A stretch of 64,000 bases of DNA from CAVQZA01 sp963718355 (GCA_963718355.1 CAVQZA010000010.1:1-64000); one strand, 5' to 3'; counted from the stretch's first letter, positions 32,897 to 42,244 are shown. A program made the numbers and translations. Notes: generated by a model not told the origin, from the letters alone.

Positions 32897-33703
32897 TCAG
32901 AGCTGTTCGAGGGCGCGCCGGACGAGCACCTGTGCGAGGTGCGCCCGGTATTCGCTGCTCGCGCTCGTGTCGCTCGGCGGGTCGGTGCCCTCGCCCGCGC
33001 GCGCGGCGGCGTCGGCGGCGGAGGCACCCGAGGCGAGCGCCTCCTCGGCGCCGCGAGCCCGCAGCGGCGTCATCCCCATGCTCGTCAGTCCGACCTGGAC
33101 GCGTCCGTCGACGCGCGCGGCCGCAACGCCCACCGTGGCCCAGTCTGCCGACCTGCGCACCAGCTTGAGGTAGGTGCCCGCGTCGACCGCCGGTACGCGC
33201 ACCTCGGTCAGCATCTCCTGCGGGCCGAGCGCCGTCTCGAACGGGCCGGTAAAGAACTCGGTTGCCGGAATCGTCCGCTCGCCTCCCGGCCCTCTCGCCA
33301 CGAGCTCGGCGTCGAGGGTGAGGAGGATCGTGCCGAGGTCCGAAGCGGGATCTGCGTGCGCGACCGAGCCGCCGATCGTGCCGCGATGGCGTACCTGCGG
33401 GTCGCCGATGTGCGCTGCGGCCTGCGGGATCACGGCGCAGCGCTGCGCCAGGAGCGAATCGTGGACGAGCTCGGAGTGGCGGGTGAGCGCGCCGATCGCG
33501 ATCCGGTCGCCGTCCTCCCGCACGTAGCGCAGCTCGTCGAGGCGGCCGACGTCCACGAGCACTCCGGGACGCGCGAAACGCAGGCGCATCACCGGGATCA
33601 GCGACTGGCCTCCCGCGAGGAGCTTCGCGTCCTCGCCCGCGAGCAGCTCGATCGCTTCGTCGACCGAGCCGGCGCGCGCGTACTCGAAGGCGGCGGGGAT
33701 CAT
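32897..33703 (-). CDS. Molybdenum hydroxylase FAD subunit (CoxM-like)
   Basis: 268 residues, ATG at 33703. FAD-binding motifs AGGQSLIPVMRLR (about 32-44) and RGTIGGSVAHADPASDL (about 107-123) are typical of the xanthine dehydrogenase/CO dehydrogenase medium subunit. Passes electrons from the 2Fe-2S subunit. Overlaps the small-subunit gene by 4 bp. Confidence 0.9.
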   Translation of the reverse strand: MIPAAFEYARAGSVDEAIELLAGEDAKLLAGGQSLIPVMRLRFARPGVLVDVGRLDELRYVREDGDRIAIGALTRHSELVHDSLLAQRCAVIPQAAAHIGDPQVRHRGTIGGSVAHADPASDLGTILLTLDAELVARGPGGERTIPATEFFTGPFETALGPQEMLTEVRVPAVDAGTYLKLVRRSADWATVGVAAARVDGRVQVGLTSMGMTPLRARGAEEALASGASAADAAARAGEGTDPPSDTSASSEYRAHLAQVLVRRALEQL

Positions 33704-34167
33704 GCGCCCGCCCGCGCCGCGGCCTGAACCGCTTCGACGATGTTGTGGTACCCGGTGCAGCGGCAGAGGTTGCCCTCGAGCGCCACGCGGATCTCCTCCT
33801 CGGAGGGATCCGGGTTCTCGGCGAGCAGCGAGACGGACGCCATCACGAAGCCCGGCGTGCAGTAGCCGCACTGCAAAGCGTGCTTCTCGTGGAACGCCTG
33901 CTGGACCGGGTGCAACTCCTCACCGGGCGAGGCGAGCCCTTCGATCGTCGTCACCTCGGTGCCGTCGGCCTGCACTGCGAGCTGGTTGCACGACTTCACC
34001 GACTCGCCGTCGATCAGCACCGTGCACGCGCCGCAAGAGGACGTGTCGCAGCCGACGTTCGTTCCCTTCAGCCCGAGCTCCTCGCGCAAGAAGTACACAA
34101 GCAGCTCGCGCGGCTCGACTTCGGCCTCGTGCCTCACGCCGTTGACGGTGAGCGCGATCTTCGTCAT
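33700..34167 (-). CDS. Molybdenum hydroxylase 2Fe-2S subunit (CoxS-like)
   Basis: 155 residues. Plant-type cluster GCDTSSCGACTVLIDG (Cys 40, 45, 48 and 60) and the second cluster QCGYCTPGFVM (100, 103) with NLCRCTGYHNI (135, 137). Complete small subunit of a xanthine-dehydrogenase-family enzyme. ATGA overlaps with genes on both sides show one mRNA for all three subunits. Confidence 0.93.
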   Translation of the reverse strand: MTKIALTVNGVRHEAEVEPRELLVYFLREELGLKGTNVGCDTSSCGACTVLIDGESVKSCNQLAVQADGTEVTTIEGLASPGEELHPVQQAFHEKHALQCGYCTPGFVMASVSLLAENPDPSEEEIRVALEGNLCRCTGYHNIVEAVQAAARAGA

Positions 34168-36434
34168 GCCTTCGCCTCCTTCAGCGCCCGGAACACGTTC
34201 TCGCCGTTGGCGGGCATCTCGACATGGGTCACGCCGTACGGGCGGAGCGCGTCGATCACGGCGCTCTGGACGGCGGGCGTCGCGCCGATCGTGCCGGACT
34301 CGCCGATCCCCTTCGCGCCGAGCGGGTTCACGGGCGTCGGCGTCACCATCTCGACGACCTCCCACGAGGGGAGATCGGCCGCCGAGGGGAAGGCGTAACC
34401 GAGGAAGGTGCTGCTGAGCGGCGTCCCGTCCTCGTCGTAGCTGACCTTCTCGTAGAGCGCCTGCGCGACGCCGGTTGCGACGCCGCCGTGCACCTGCCCC
34501 TCCGCGACGAGCGGGTTGATCAGCGTGCCCGCGTCGTCGACCGCGATCAGCCGCAGCAATTCGACCTGCGCCGTCTCGATGTCGACCTCGACGACCGCGA
34601 CGTGGCAGCCGAACGGGAAGGTCGGGGCGCTCTTGAACTCCTGCACCGCCTTGAGCTCGACGAGCTGCCCGTCGGCCTCCGCGCGCTCGGCGAGCTCGGC
34701 CCACGAGAGCCCCTGCGCGGGCGAGCCGGCGGGGTGGAAGAGACCGAGCGCCGGGTCGAGGACGATGTCGGACTCGGCGGCCTCGAGGTACTCCGCGGTG
34801 AGCTTCTTGGCGCGCACGACGACCTCCGCGGAGGCGAGTCGCGCCGCCGAGCCGCCGATCTGGGTTGACTTCGACCCGTAGGTTCCGGTCCCGCTCGCGA
34901 CCTTGTCGGTGTCGCCCTTGACGACCGTGATCTTCTCGAGCGGCAGGCCGAGCTGCTCGGCGGCGATCATCGCGAACGTCGTCTCGTGTCCCTGGCCGTG
35001 CGAGAACGAGCCGGTGCGGAGGATTGCGCTCCCGTCCGCGGTGATCTCGACCTCGCCGAACTCCGTCTCGTCGACGCCGTTCGTGATCTCGACGTAGGTG
35101 CTGACTCCGATCCCGAGCTGCTTCGGGCCGCCCTGCTCGCGGCGCTGTCGCTGCTGCGCGCGCAGGTCGTCGTAGCCGGCCGAGCGCAGCGCGAGGTCGA
35201 GCGCGCCCTCGTAGTCGCCCGAGTCGTAGGCGCCATGGGATGCGGTGACGTAGGGGAACGCGTCCTTCGGGATGAAGTTCCTGCGCCGGATCTCGGTCGG
35301 GTCGAGCCCGAGCTCGACGGCCAGCACGTCCATCGCGCGCTCGATCATCTGCGATGCCTCCGGCCGGCCCGCGCCGCGGAAGGCCGCGATCGGCGTCGTG
35401 TTCGTGACGTATGCGCGGCTCGAGCTCTCGATCTTCGGGATCGCGTAGACGCCGCTCGACATCAGGCCGGTGAGGTTCGGCAGGAAGGCGCCGAGGCCCG
35501 GGTAGGCGCCGATGTTGGCCACGATCTCGAGTCGGAGCGCCGCCACCTTGCCGTCGCGGTCCGAGCCGAGCGTGAACGTCAGCTCCTGGTCGCGGCCCTG
35601 GTTGAGCGCGACCATGCTCTCCGAGCGCGTCTCGGTCCAGCGGATCGGACGGCCGAGCTTGCGTGCGAGCCAGGCGACGAGGATCTCCTCGACGCTGAGC
35701 ATCTTCGCGCCGAAGCCGCCGCCGACGTCCGGCGCGATCACGCGAACGGTCGCGGGGTCGAGGCCGCCGAGCATCCCGGCGAGCACGAAGCGGTCCTGGT
35801 GCGGCGTCTGGGTCGAGAGCCATGCGGTGAGGCGGCCGTCGGCGCCGACCTCGGCAGCGGCAGAGCGCGGCTCGAGCGGGCAGGCCGCCATGCGCGGGCT
35901 CGTGAGCGTGCCCGTGACGACCACGTCGCAGCCGTCGAACAGCGTCTCGTCGCGCTCGGGCGCACCGCCCAGCGCGGCGAGGTTCGTGCCGGTGTCCGGG
36001 AACAGCAGCACCTCGTTCTTCGCGGCGTCGTGCGCGCTGACGACGACGGGCAGCGGGTCGTAGTCGACCATCACGAGCTCGGCGGCGTCCGCGCCCGAGG
36101 CCCGGCCCTCGCTGACCACGACGGCGACGATGTCGCCCACGAAGCGTGCGGTGTCCTTCGCCATCACCGGGCGGCCCATCGCCGCGTCGAGGCCGGGGAA
36201 GGGCGGCGGCCCGAAGAGGCCCAGGTCGAGGTCGGCCGCGGTGAGCACCTGGACGTTCGGCAGGGCTTCGGCGGCCGAGGCGTCGATGCCGTCGATCCGT
36301 GCATGCGCGAACGGCGAGCGAACGAAGGTTGCGGTGAGCGCACCCTCGAGCGGAAGGTTCTCGACGTACTGGCCGGCGCCTCTGAGGAAGCGCCCGTCCT
36401 CCGTTCGGAGGACTCGATTTCCGAGAATGCTCAC
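34164..36434 (-). CDS. Molybdenum hydroxylase large subunit (xanthine dehydrogenase family)
   Basis: 756 residues, ATG at 36434. Molybdopterin-binding protein with VGGGFGAKM, AFRGAGRPEASQMIERAMD (about 345) and a C-terminal NPLGAKGIGESGTIG with the active-site Glu. The active-site loop reads AFRGAGR, not the AYRCSFR of true aerobic CO dehydrogenase, so CO oxidation is unlikely. It hydroxylates some aromatic or heterocyclic carbon; being first in the galB/galC operon it may act on an aromatic acid or aldehyde. A role as aldehyde oxidase for vanillin is possible but unproven. Confidence 0.85.
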   Translation of the reverse strand: MSILGNRVLRTEDGRFLRGAGQYVENLPLEGALTATFVRSPFAHARIDGIDASAAEALPNVQVLTAADLDLGLFGPPPFPGLDAAMGRPVMAKDTARFVGDIVAVVVSEGRASGADAAELVMVDYDPLPVVVSAHDAAKNEVLLFPDTGTNLAALGGAPERDETLFDGCDVVVTGTLTSPRMAACPLEPRSAAAEVGADGRLTAWLSTQTPHQDRFVLAGMLGGLDPATVRVIAPDVGGGFGAKMLSVEEILVAWLARKLGRPIRWTETRSESMVALNQGRDQELTFTLGSDRDGKVAALRLEIVANIGAYPGLGAFLPNLTGLMSSGVYAIPKIESSSRAYVTNTTPIAAFRGAGRPEASQMIERAMDVLAVELGLDPTEIRRRNFIPKDAFPYVTASHGAYDSGDYEGALDLALRSAGYDDLRAQQRQRREQGGPKQLGIGVSTYVEITNGVDETEFGEVEITADGSAILRTGSFSHGQGHETTFAMIAAEQLGLPLEKITVVKGDTDKVASGTGTYGSKSTQIGGSAARLASAEVVVRAKKLTAEYLEAAESDIVLDPALGLFHPAGSPAQGLSWAELAERAEADGQLVELKAVQEFKSAPTFPFGCHVAVVEVDIETAQVELLRLIAVDDAGTLINPLVAEGQVHGGVATGVAQALYEKVSYDEDGTPLSSTFLGYAFPSAADLPSWEVVEMVTPTPVNPLGAKGIGESGTIGATPAVQSAVIDALRPYGVTHVEMPANGENVFRALKEAKA

Positions 36435-36467
36435 GTTTTCGAGCCTAGCGTCCTTTCGCGTCCCGCG

Positions 36468-37448
36468 CTAGCCGACGACCGGCGCGGAGCCGACCACCTG
36501 CTGGACGGCCTCGACGATCTTCGCTTCGTCCGGCAACAGGTAGTCCTCCATCGGCTGGCTGTACGGGATCGTGGCGTCCAGCGCGGTCACGAGCTTGATC
36601 GGCGCCTTCAGCGAGGTGAACGCCTCGGAGGCGACCTCCGCCGCGATCACCGCCGCCGCCGAACCGTGCCGCGTCGACTGGTCGACCACGACGAGCCGGC
36701 CCGTCTTCTCGACGGACTTGAAGATCGTGTCGGTGTCGAGCGGTGCGAGCGTGCGCGGGTCGATCACCTCCGCGCTGACGCCCTCGGCGGCGAGCTGCTC
36801 GGCGGCGGCGAGCGCCTTGTCGACGAGCCAGCCGATCGCGACGATGGTCACGTCGCTGCCTTCGCGCCGCACGGCGGCCTGCCCGAGCGGGACGACATAT
36901 TCGCCGTCGGGCACGTCGCCGTGCTCGAGCGTCAGCAGGTAGTGGTGGAAGTAGACGACGGGGTTGTCGTCGCGGATCGCCGCGGCCATCAGGCCCTTCG
37001 CGTCGGCTGCGGTCGAGGGCACCGCCACCTTCAGCCCGGGCACGCCCATGAACATCCCGTAGATCGAGCCGGTGTGCTGCCCCGACCAGCCGGCGGTGAA
37101 GCCGTAGCCGGCCTTGAGCACGAGCGGCACCTTCACCTGGCCGCCGGTCATGTAGTGGAAGCGGTTCGCCTCGTTCACGACCTGGTCCATCGCGACGAGC
37201 ATGAACTCGGCCATGTACAGCTCGACCACCGGCCGGTAGCCCGCCATCGCGGCACCGACGGCCATCCCGATCTCGGCGGTCTCGGAGATCGGCGTGACGC
37301 GGACGCGATCGGAGCCGAACGCCTTCAGGAACGGGTCGTCGTCGGTCGTTGCGATGTTCTGGCCGAAGTAGAGGACGCTCGGGTCGCGCTCCATCTCGAG
37401 CTGGATGGCCTCGCCGATCGCGGCGATGTAAGGGAGCTCGTGTGACAT
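36468..37448 (-). CDS. TPP-dependent 2-oxoacid/acetoin dehydrogenase E1 beta subunit
   Basis: 326 residues, ATG at 37448. Transketolase-type Pyr and C-terminal domains: PISETAEIGMAVGAAMAGYR, ELYMAEFMLVAMDQVVNEA, GQHTGSIYGMFMGVPGLKVA and LVVVDQSTRHGS. Forms an alpha2beta2 E1 with the product of the gene upstream. No E2 or E3 is in the window, so the substrate (pyruvate, acetoin or another oxoacid) is unknown. The intervening 175 nt carries a palindromic element. Confidence 0.88.
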   Translation of the reverse strand: MSHELPYIAAIGEAIQLEMERDPSVLYFGQNIATTDDDPFLKAFGSDRVRVTPISETAEIGMAVGAAMAGYRPVVELYMAEFMLVAMDQVVNEANRFHYMTGGQVKVPLVLKAGYGFTAGWSGQHTGSIYGMFMGVPGLKVAVPSTAADAKGLMAAAIRDDNPVVYFHHYLLTLEHGDVPDGEYVVPLGQAAVRREGSDVTIVAIGWLVDKALAAAEQLAAEGVSAEVIDPRTLAPLDTDTIFKSVEKTGRLVVVDQSTRHGSAAAVIAAEVASEAFTSLKAPIKLVTALDATIPYSQPMEDYLLPDEAKIVEAVQQVVGSAPVVG

Positions 37449-37457
37449 GTCGCGTCT

Positions 37458-37628
37458 CCTAGATGGTTGATCGGTAATTGGCTTGGTTCCGGGGGCGGCC
37501 CAGACCAAGCCTGGGGCCGCACTCGGACGCAGCGCAGGCAGGCAGCCTGCGCAAGATCGAGGGTGGTTCCAGGCGCCGCGTCTGGGTCGTCATCCGGGAG
37601 TGGGGAAATTGCCGATCAACCATCTAGG
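37458..37628. repeat. 171-bp palindromic element between E1 alpha and E1 beta
   Basis: Perfect 17-bp terminal inverted repeats, CCTAGATGGTTGATCGG at 37458-37474 and its complement at 37612-37628, each followed inward by a nearby AATT. Inside are further stems (GGCCCAGACC ... with its partner, and GCGCAGGC/GCCTGCGC). CTAG, a palindrome, sits at both ends and could be a target duplication. The right arm contains the TAG stop of E1 alpha. Looks like a small non-autonomous insertion (MITE) or a processing/stability stem in the two-gene mRNA. Confidence 0.6.
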
Positions 37629-38652
37629 CGTAGACGTAGTTGACGGCGGCCTCGGGCGACGGGAACGGGCTCGCAAGCCCGAACGCGACCGCCTCCTCCA
37701 TCTCCTGCTTCACCGACGCGGCGATCGAGTCCGCCTCCTCCGCGGACAGCGTCTCGTCGGTGACGAGCTTCGCCCGGAACCGCGGCACCGGATCGCCGCG
37801 CAGCGCCGCTTCGTACTCCGCGGTGTTGCCGAAGACCGTGATCGCCTCGTGCTCAGGGAAATGGAGCGGGATCCCGGGCGGGGCGATGATGTTGCCGTGG
37901 GCGCTGAGGCGGTAGACGAGCGACTCGATCAGCGTTGGGCCGTCGCCCGCGCGCGCCCGCGCAACCGCGGCCGCGGCCTGCTCGTAGACGGCGACCGGAT
38001 CGGTGCCGTCGACGGTCACGCCGGGCATGGAGTACGCCTTCGCCTTGACGGCGAGCGGCTCACCTGCGGCGGCGTTCGCGTCCTCCTGGTCGGAGCGCGT
38101 GACGACGTTGTAGTTGTTGTTCTCCATCACGTAGACGACGGGCAGCTTCCACAGCGAGGCGATGTTGAGCGACTCGTGGAATGCGCCCTGCTTCGAGGCG
38201 CCGTCACCGAAGAAGCAGAAGACGACCTGGCCCTCGCCGCGGATCTGGGCCGCGTAGCCCGCGCCCGTCGCGTGGGGGATGCCCTGGCCGACGATCCCGG
38301 AGGTGCCGAGGAAGCCATGCGCGACGTCGGTGAGGTGCATCGAGCCGCCGTAGCCGCCGCAGAGCCCGTCGGTGCGGCCGTAGATCTCGGCCATCATCGT
38401 CTTGGTGTCGGTGCCGAGCACGATCGGGTAGCCGTGACAGCGGTAGGTCGCGAGCACCTGGTCGCCGGGCCGCATCGCGGCGAGGGTGCCGACGATCGAG
38501 GCCTCGGCCCCGTCGGCGAGATGCGTGTGGCCGCGGATCACGCCGGGGCTCTCCTCGAACGTCCCCTTCACGCGCTCCTCGAACTCGCGGATCCGGAGCA
38601 TCTGCGTGAGGATCCACGTGAGCTTCTCTCTGTCGAGGCCGTTCTCAGCCAC
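37624..38652 (-). CDS. TPP-dependent dehydrogenase E1 alpha subunit
   Basis: 342 residues from GTG 38652 after AAAGGAGC. TPP motif FCFFGDGASKQGAFHESLNI to MENNNYN (about 155-195), GGYGGSMHLTD and GHGYP-like CHGYPIVLG match pyruvate/acetoin dehydrogenase E1 alpha. First gene of the run that continues through E1 beta. The stop codon lies in the terminal repeat of the palindromic element, suggesting the original C-terminus may have been altered. Confidence 0.88.
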   Translation of the reverse strand: MAENGLDREKLTWILTQMLRIREFEERVKGTFEESPGVIRGHTHLADGAEASIVGTLAAMRPGDQVLATYRCHGYPIVLGTDTKTMMAEIYGRTDGLCGGYGGSMHLTDVAHGFLGTSGIVGQGIPHATGAGYAAQIRGEGQVVFCFFGDGASKQGAFHESLNIASLWKLPVVYVMENNNYNVVTRSDQEDANAAAGEPLAVKAKAYSMPGVTVDGTDPVAVYEQAAAAVARARAGDGPTLIESLVYRLSAHGNIIAPPGIPLHFPEHEAITVFGNTAEYEAALRGDPVPRFRAKLVTDETLSAEEADSIAASVKQEMEEAVAFGLASPFPSPEAAVNYVYA

Positions 38653-38910
38653 CGGTGCTCCTTTCGCGCGCTGTCGGCTCGGGCTCGCGCACTCTAACCC
38701 GGCAGCGCGGCCGACCGAGCATCGCCTGTCCCGCCGCCGGTGCCAAGTGTGCACGGATGGATAACTGGCCCACGCCGAGTGTGCGCGCTCTGCGAAGAGC
38801 GCCGCTAGCGACCTAGCGAAGATCGCCGTCTAAGGGGGCGTCCCCCCATGCATCCGTTGGTCCACGGAAATTCGTGCTCGCCGATGAGCACACATGAAGG
38901 AGGAACGCCC
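38653..38910. promoter_or_regulatory. Divergent promoter region between E1 alpha and the importer
   Basis: 258 nt between divergent genes. A 7-bp stem GCGCTCT/AGAGCGC with a GCGA tetraloop is at 38785-38802 and a short GGGGGCGTCCCCC hairpin lies near 38835-38848. AAGGAGGA at 38896 is the ribosome site of the binding-protein gene. Exact promoters are not clear. Confidence 0.4.
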
Positions 38911-40194
38911 GTGAGGTCTGTAACAAGGTCTCCACTCGGACGTCTAGGGCTTGCCCTTGGCGTTGTCGCTGTCGCCATCGCCATCGCCGTCCCCGCAGCT
39001 CTCGGCCTGGGCTCGGCGGCAGGCCCGGTCACCAACTACGTCACCTACACCGGCGGCCACGCCGGCAAGGCGAACCCGAAGCTCTCGCCGGTGGTCATCG
39101 GCGCGATCAACACGCAGGGGGGCCAGGTGCTCGTCGGGCCGGGCTGGTCGAACGGCGTCAAGACGGCCGTCCAGTACGTCAACAAGTACCTGGGCGGCGT
39201 GAACGGGCACCCGCTGGTCGTGAGCTACTGCTTCACCACCTCCGCTGAGGAGGAAGGAACGAAGTGCGGCCAGCAGTTCGCCAATGACAAGCGGATCAAG
39301 GTCGTCGAGTTCGGTGCGGTTGCCGTCGGCAACCAGTCGTTCTACGCGGCGCTCGGCAACAACAAGCCGACGGTCGGCGGCGTCGAGTTGCTTCCGGTCG
39401 ACGCGCAGCGCAAGAATGGCTTCGCGCTGTTCGGGACGAACGACTCCGTCCTCGGCCCGTGGGGCACGCTCGGCAAGAACGTCCTCCACGCCAAGACCGC
39501 AGCCGTCGTCTACGTCCAGGTTCCCGGGATCGACTACGGGGCGAAGGTCGAGCAGGCGAGTCTCGAGTCGGCCGGGATCAAGACGACGCTCGTCGGCTTC
39601 CCGTCGACCGCGACCGACCTGACAGGCCCGCTCACCGCGGCCGGCGCCCAGAACGCCGACATGATCGTCCCGCAGGCGAACGCGGCCGGCTGTGTCAACA
39701 TCGCCAAGGCGCTGAGCCAGCTCGGGAAGAGCAACACGCCTGTCGTCTCGAATCCGCTCTGCCTGGATCCGGCCGTGCCGGCGGGTCTCGGCGGCGACCT
39801 GCCGAAGTGGATCTACGGCATCGCCTCGTCGCTCGGCTTCGACACGACCGATCCCGCAGTCAAGCCGTTCGTCCGGGGCCTGACTCTCGTCGGTCAGCCG
39901 AAGCTCGCGGCAGACGCGTGGGTGATCGTCGCCTGGGGCCAGATCCTGACGACGGTGAAGCTGATGAACCAGATCGGCGTGACCCACGTCACCTCGGCGA
40001 ACTTCACCTCGACGATCAGGAAGTTCAAAGGCCCGCAGGCTCTCGGCGCGCCGAGCCTCCAGTGCGGGAAGTATCCGGCCGAGCCGGCTGCGTGCAACGA
40101 CCAGGCGCAGTTCTTCCAGTACGAGGGTGCCGGCAAGTTCAAGCGCATCACCGGCTTCCTGAGGCCGCCCAGCACCTTCAAGCTCGGGGGCTGA
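38911..40194 (+). CDS. ABC importer substrate-binding protein (LivJ/HAAT type)
   Basis: 427 residues from GTG 38911 after AAGGAGGA. Signal peptide (about 1-42, LGLALGVVAVAIAIAVPAAL) without a lipobox Cys. Type I periplasmic fold: VVIGAINTQGG, GVKTAVQYVNKYLGGVNGHP and DMIVPQANAAGCV. The class binds amino acids, amides and, in aromatic degraders, aromatic acids. The operon also encodes LigM, so I infer aromatic or methoxyaromatic uptake. No Gram-positive lipid anchor is visible, which is unusual for a binding protein in this group. Confidence 0.85.
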   Translation: MRSVTRSPLGRLGLALGVVAVAIAIAVPAALGLGSAAGPVTNYVTYTGGHAGKANPKLSPVVIGAINTQGGQVLVGPGWSNGVKTAVQYVNKYLGGVNGHPLVVSYCFTTSAEEEGTKCGQQFANDKRIKVVEFGAVAVGNQSFYAALGNNKPTVGGVELLPVDAQRKNGFALFGTNDSVLGPWGTLGKNVLHAKTAAVVYVQVPGIDYGAKVEQASLESAGIKTTLVGFPSTATDLTGPLTAAGAQNADMIVPQANAAGCVNIAKALSQLGKSNTPVVSNPLCLDPAVPAGLGGDLPKWIYGIASSLGFDTTDPAVKPFVRGLTLVGQPKLAADAWVIVAWGQILTTVKLMNQIGVTHVTSANFTSTIRKFKGPQALGAPSLQCGKYPAEPAACNDQAQFFQYEGAGKFKRITGFLRPPSTFKLGG

Positions 40195-40213
40195 GCACGA
40201 CGTAATCCCGACA

Positions 40214-40243
40214 GGATGGGGCCGCGACCACGCGGCCCCATCC
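40214..40243 (+). terminator. Hairpin attenuator after the binding-protein gene
   Basis: Perfect 13-bp stem GGATGGGGCCGCG/CGCGGCCCCATCC with a 4-nt loop, 19 nt after the binding-protein stop and 15 nt before the permease start. No U-tract. Such hairpins keep binding-protein mRNA more abundant than the permease part. Confidence 0.65.
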
Positions 40244-40258
40244 TCCTTCGGGTGATGC

Positions 40259-42244
40259 GTGAGACTCACCGGCATGGACTGGCAGCAGATCCTCCTCTTC
40301 GCGATCCTGGGCCTCGGGGCCGGATCGCTCATTGCCGGCGTCGCCGTCGCCGTCGTGCTGACCTACCGCGGCTCGGGGATCATCAACCTCTCGACCGGCG
40401 CGATCGCGATGCTCGCCGGCTACGCGTACTGGTCGCTGAAGACCGGTACTTACGGCTGGGACGTGCCGACCGCGCCGGCGCTCGTGATCACCGCGATCTT
40501 CCTCCTCGGCGTCGGATTGCTCACCGAGTACGGCGTCTACCGGCCGCTGCGCACGGCTGCGCCGCTCGCCAAGCTCGCAGCTTCGCTCGGGGTGCTGCTG
40601 GTGGCGCAGGCGGCCGTCTCGCTGGCGTTCGGGATCGGCACGGAGCCGCAGCCGCCGGTGCTGCCGGGCGGCACGGTCCACATCTTCGGCTCGAACGTGC
40701 CGATCGACCGGTTCATCCTCCCGGCGATCATCATCCTCGCGACGCTCGTGCTCTCGCTGGTCTACCGGCTGAGCCGGTTCGGGCTCGCGACGCGCGCGGC
40801 CTCGGAGAACGAGATCGGCGCGATGCTGATCGGGCTCTCGCCCAACCGCCTCGCCCTGGCGAGCACGCTGCTCGGTACGTACGTCGCCGGCGGGCTCGGC
40901 GTCCTCGCCGCGTCGATCACCCAGCTCGACCCGCAGGCGCTGCCGCTGGTGGTCGTCCCGGCGCTGGCCGCCGCGCTGTTCGCGCGCTTCACGTCCTTCT
41001 GGATCGCCTGCTTCGTCGGGCTCGGCATCGGGATGCTCGAGAACATCCTCTACTACCTCCAGATCCAGAGCTGGTTCCCGACCGACAACGGCGTCGCGAT
41101 GCCAGGGGTGCAGCCGGTGCTCGTGTTCGGGCTGATGGTGATCGCGATGTTCGTACGCGGCACGAGCCTGCCCAGCCGCGGTGAGCTGGTCGAGCAGCGG
41201 CTGCCGCTGGCGCCGCGGGCGAAGCGGCTCTGGCCGAAGGCGCTGATCGGCGTCGGCGCTGCGGTCGTCGCCCTGATCGTCTTCCCGTACGACTTCCGGC
41301 AGGCGCTGATCACCTCGCTTCTCGCCGCGATCATGTGCCTCTCGGTGGTCGTGATCACCGGCTTCGTCGGCCAGATCTCGGTCGTGCAGCTCGCGCTCGC
41401 CGGAATCTCGGGCTTCGCCGTCTCCCACCTTGCCGTCGACCACGGCATCGACTTCCCGCTGGGGATGCTGCTCGGGGCGATCATCGCGACGATCTGCGGC
41501 CTGATCATCGCTCTCTCGGCGCTCCGCGTTCGCGGCGTCAGCCTCGCGGTGATCACCCTCGCCGCCGCGGTCGCGATCGAGCAGTTCGTGTTCCTGAACA
41601 CGACGTGGGGCGGAGGCACGTCGAGCTCGCCGGTGCCCGAGCCCAAGATCCTCGGGCTCGACCTCGGGCCGTACGGGCACTTCCGCGGCCTCGACGGCAA
41701 GGTGCCGAGCCCGGTGTTCGGGTTCTTCGTCCTCGGGGTGGTCGTCGTCCTGGGCCTGTACGTCGCGAACCTCCGCCGCTCGAACCTCGGCCAGCGGATG
41801 CTCGCGGTGCGGTCGAACGAGCGCGCCGCTGCGGCGGTCGGGATCAACGTGCGCAACGTCAAGTTCGCAGCCTTCGGGATCAGCTCGTTCATCGCAGGCA
41901 TCAGCGGCGCGCTCTACGGCTACAACTTCAGCTCGGTCACGGTCACCCGCTTCTCTGCCCTGACCGCGCTCAGCCTGATCGGCCTCGCCTACGTCGGCGG
42001 CGTGACGATGGTCACGGGCGCACTGTTCGCCGGCCTGATCTCGGTCGAGGCGCTGTTCCCCTACGCGCTCGAGAAGTGGTTCGGGATTTCCGGCAACTGG
42101 GCGCTGCTGTTCGCGGGTCTCGCGCTGATCTTGACGCTGATCCAGAACCCTGACGGGGTCGCCGGCGCCACATACAGGAAGCACATGCTGAAGCAGAAGA
42201 AAAAGCAGCAACAGGCACTGGCGCTCACGATGAAGGAGGTCTGA
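40259..42244 (+). CDS. Fused LivH-LivM ABC permease
   Basis: 661 residues (GTG 40259 or ATG 40274). The first half (about 10-300) is a LivH permease (GLGAGSLIAGVAVAVVLTYR, SGIINLSTGAIAMLAGYAYW); after a short polar linker near 320 the second half (about 335-645) is LivM (LITSLLAAIMCLSVVVITGF, GQISVVQLALAGISGFA, SNERAAAAVGINVRNVKFAAF). These are usually two genes. About 18 helices. Cytoplasmic Lys-rich tail. Works with the LivG/LivF ATPases encoded downstream. Confidence 0.9.
   Translation: MRLTGMDWQQILLFAILGLGAGSLIAGVAVAVVLTYRGSGIINLSTGAIAMLAGYAYWSLKTGTYGWDVPTAPALVITAIFLLGVGLLTEYGVYRPLRTAAPLAKLAASLGVLLVAQAAVSLAFGIGTEPQPPVLPGGTVHIFGSNVPIDRFILPAIIILATLVLSLVYRLSRFGLATRAASENEIGAMLIGLSPNRLALASTLLGTYVAGGLGVLAASITQLDPQALPLVVVPALAAALFARFTSFWIACFVGLGIGMLENILYYLQIQSWFPTDNGVAMPGVQPVLVFGLMVIAMFVRGTSLPSRGELVEQRLPLAPRAKRLWPKALIGVGAAVVALIVFPYDFRQALITSLLAAIMCLSVVVITGFVGQISVVQLALAGISGFAVSHLAVDHGIDFPLGMLLGAIIATICGLIIALSALRVRGVSLAVITLAAAVAIEQFVFLNTTWGGGTSSSPVPEPKILGLDLGPYGHFRGLDGKVPSPVFGFFVLGVVVVLGLYVANLRRSNLGQRMLAVRSNERAAAAVGINVRNVKFAAFGISSFIAGISGALYGYNFSSVTVTRFSALTALSLIGLAYVGGVTMVTGALFAGLISVEALFPYALEKWFGISGNWALLFAGLALILTLIQNPDGVAGATYRKHMLKQKKKQQQALALTMKEV

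Noticed and set aside
34164..36434. Aerobic CO dehydrogenase
   Set aside because: Active-site loop is AFRGAGR, not AYRCSFR of true CoxL.
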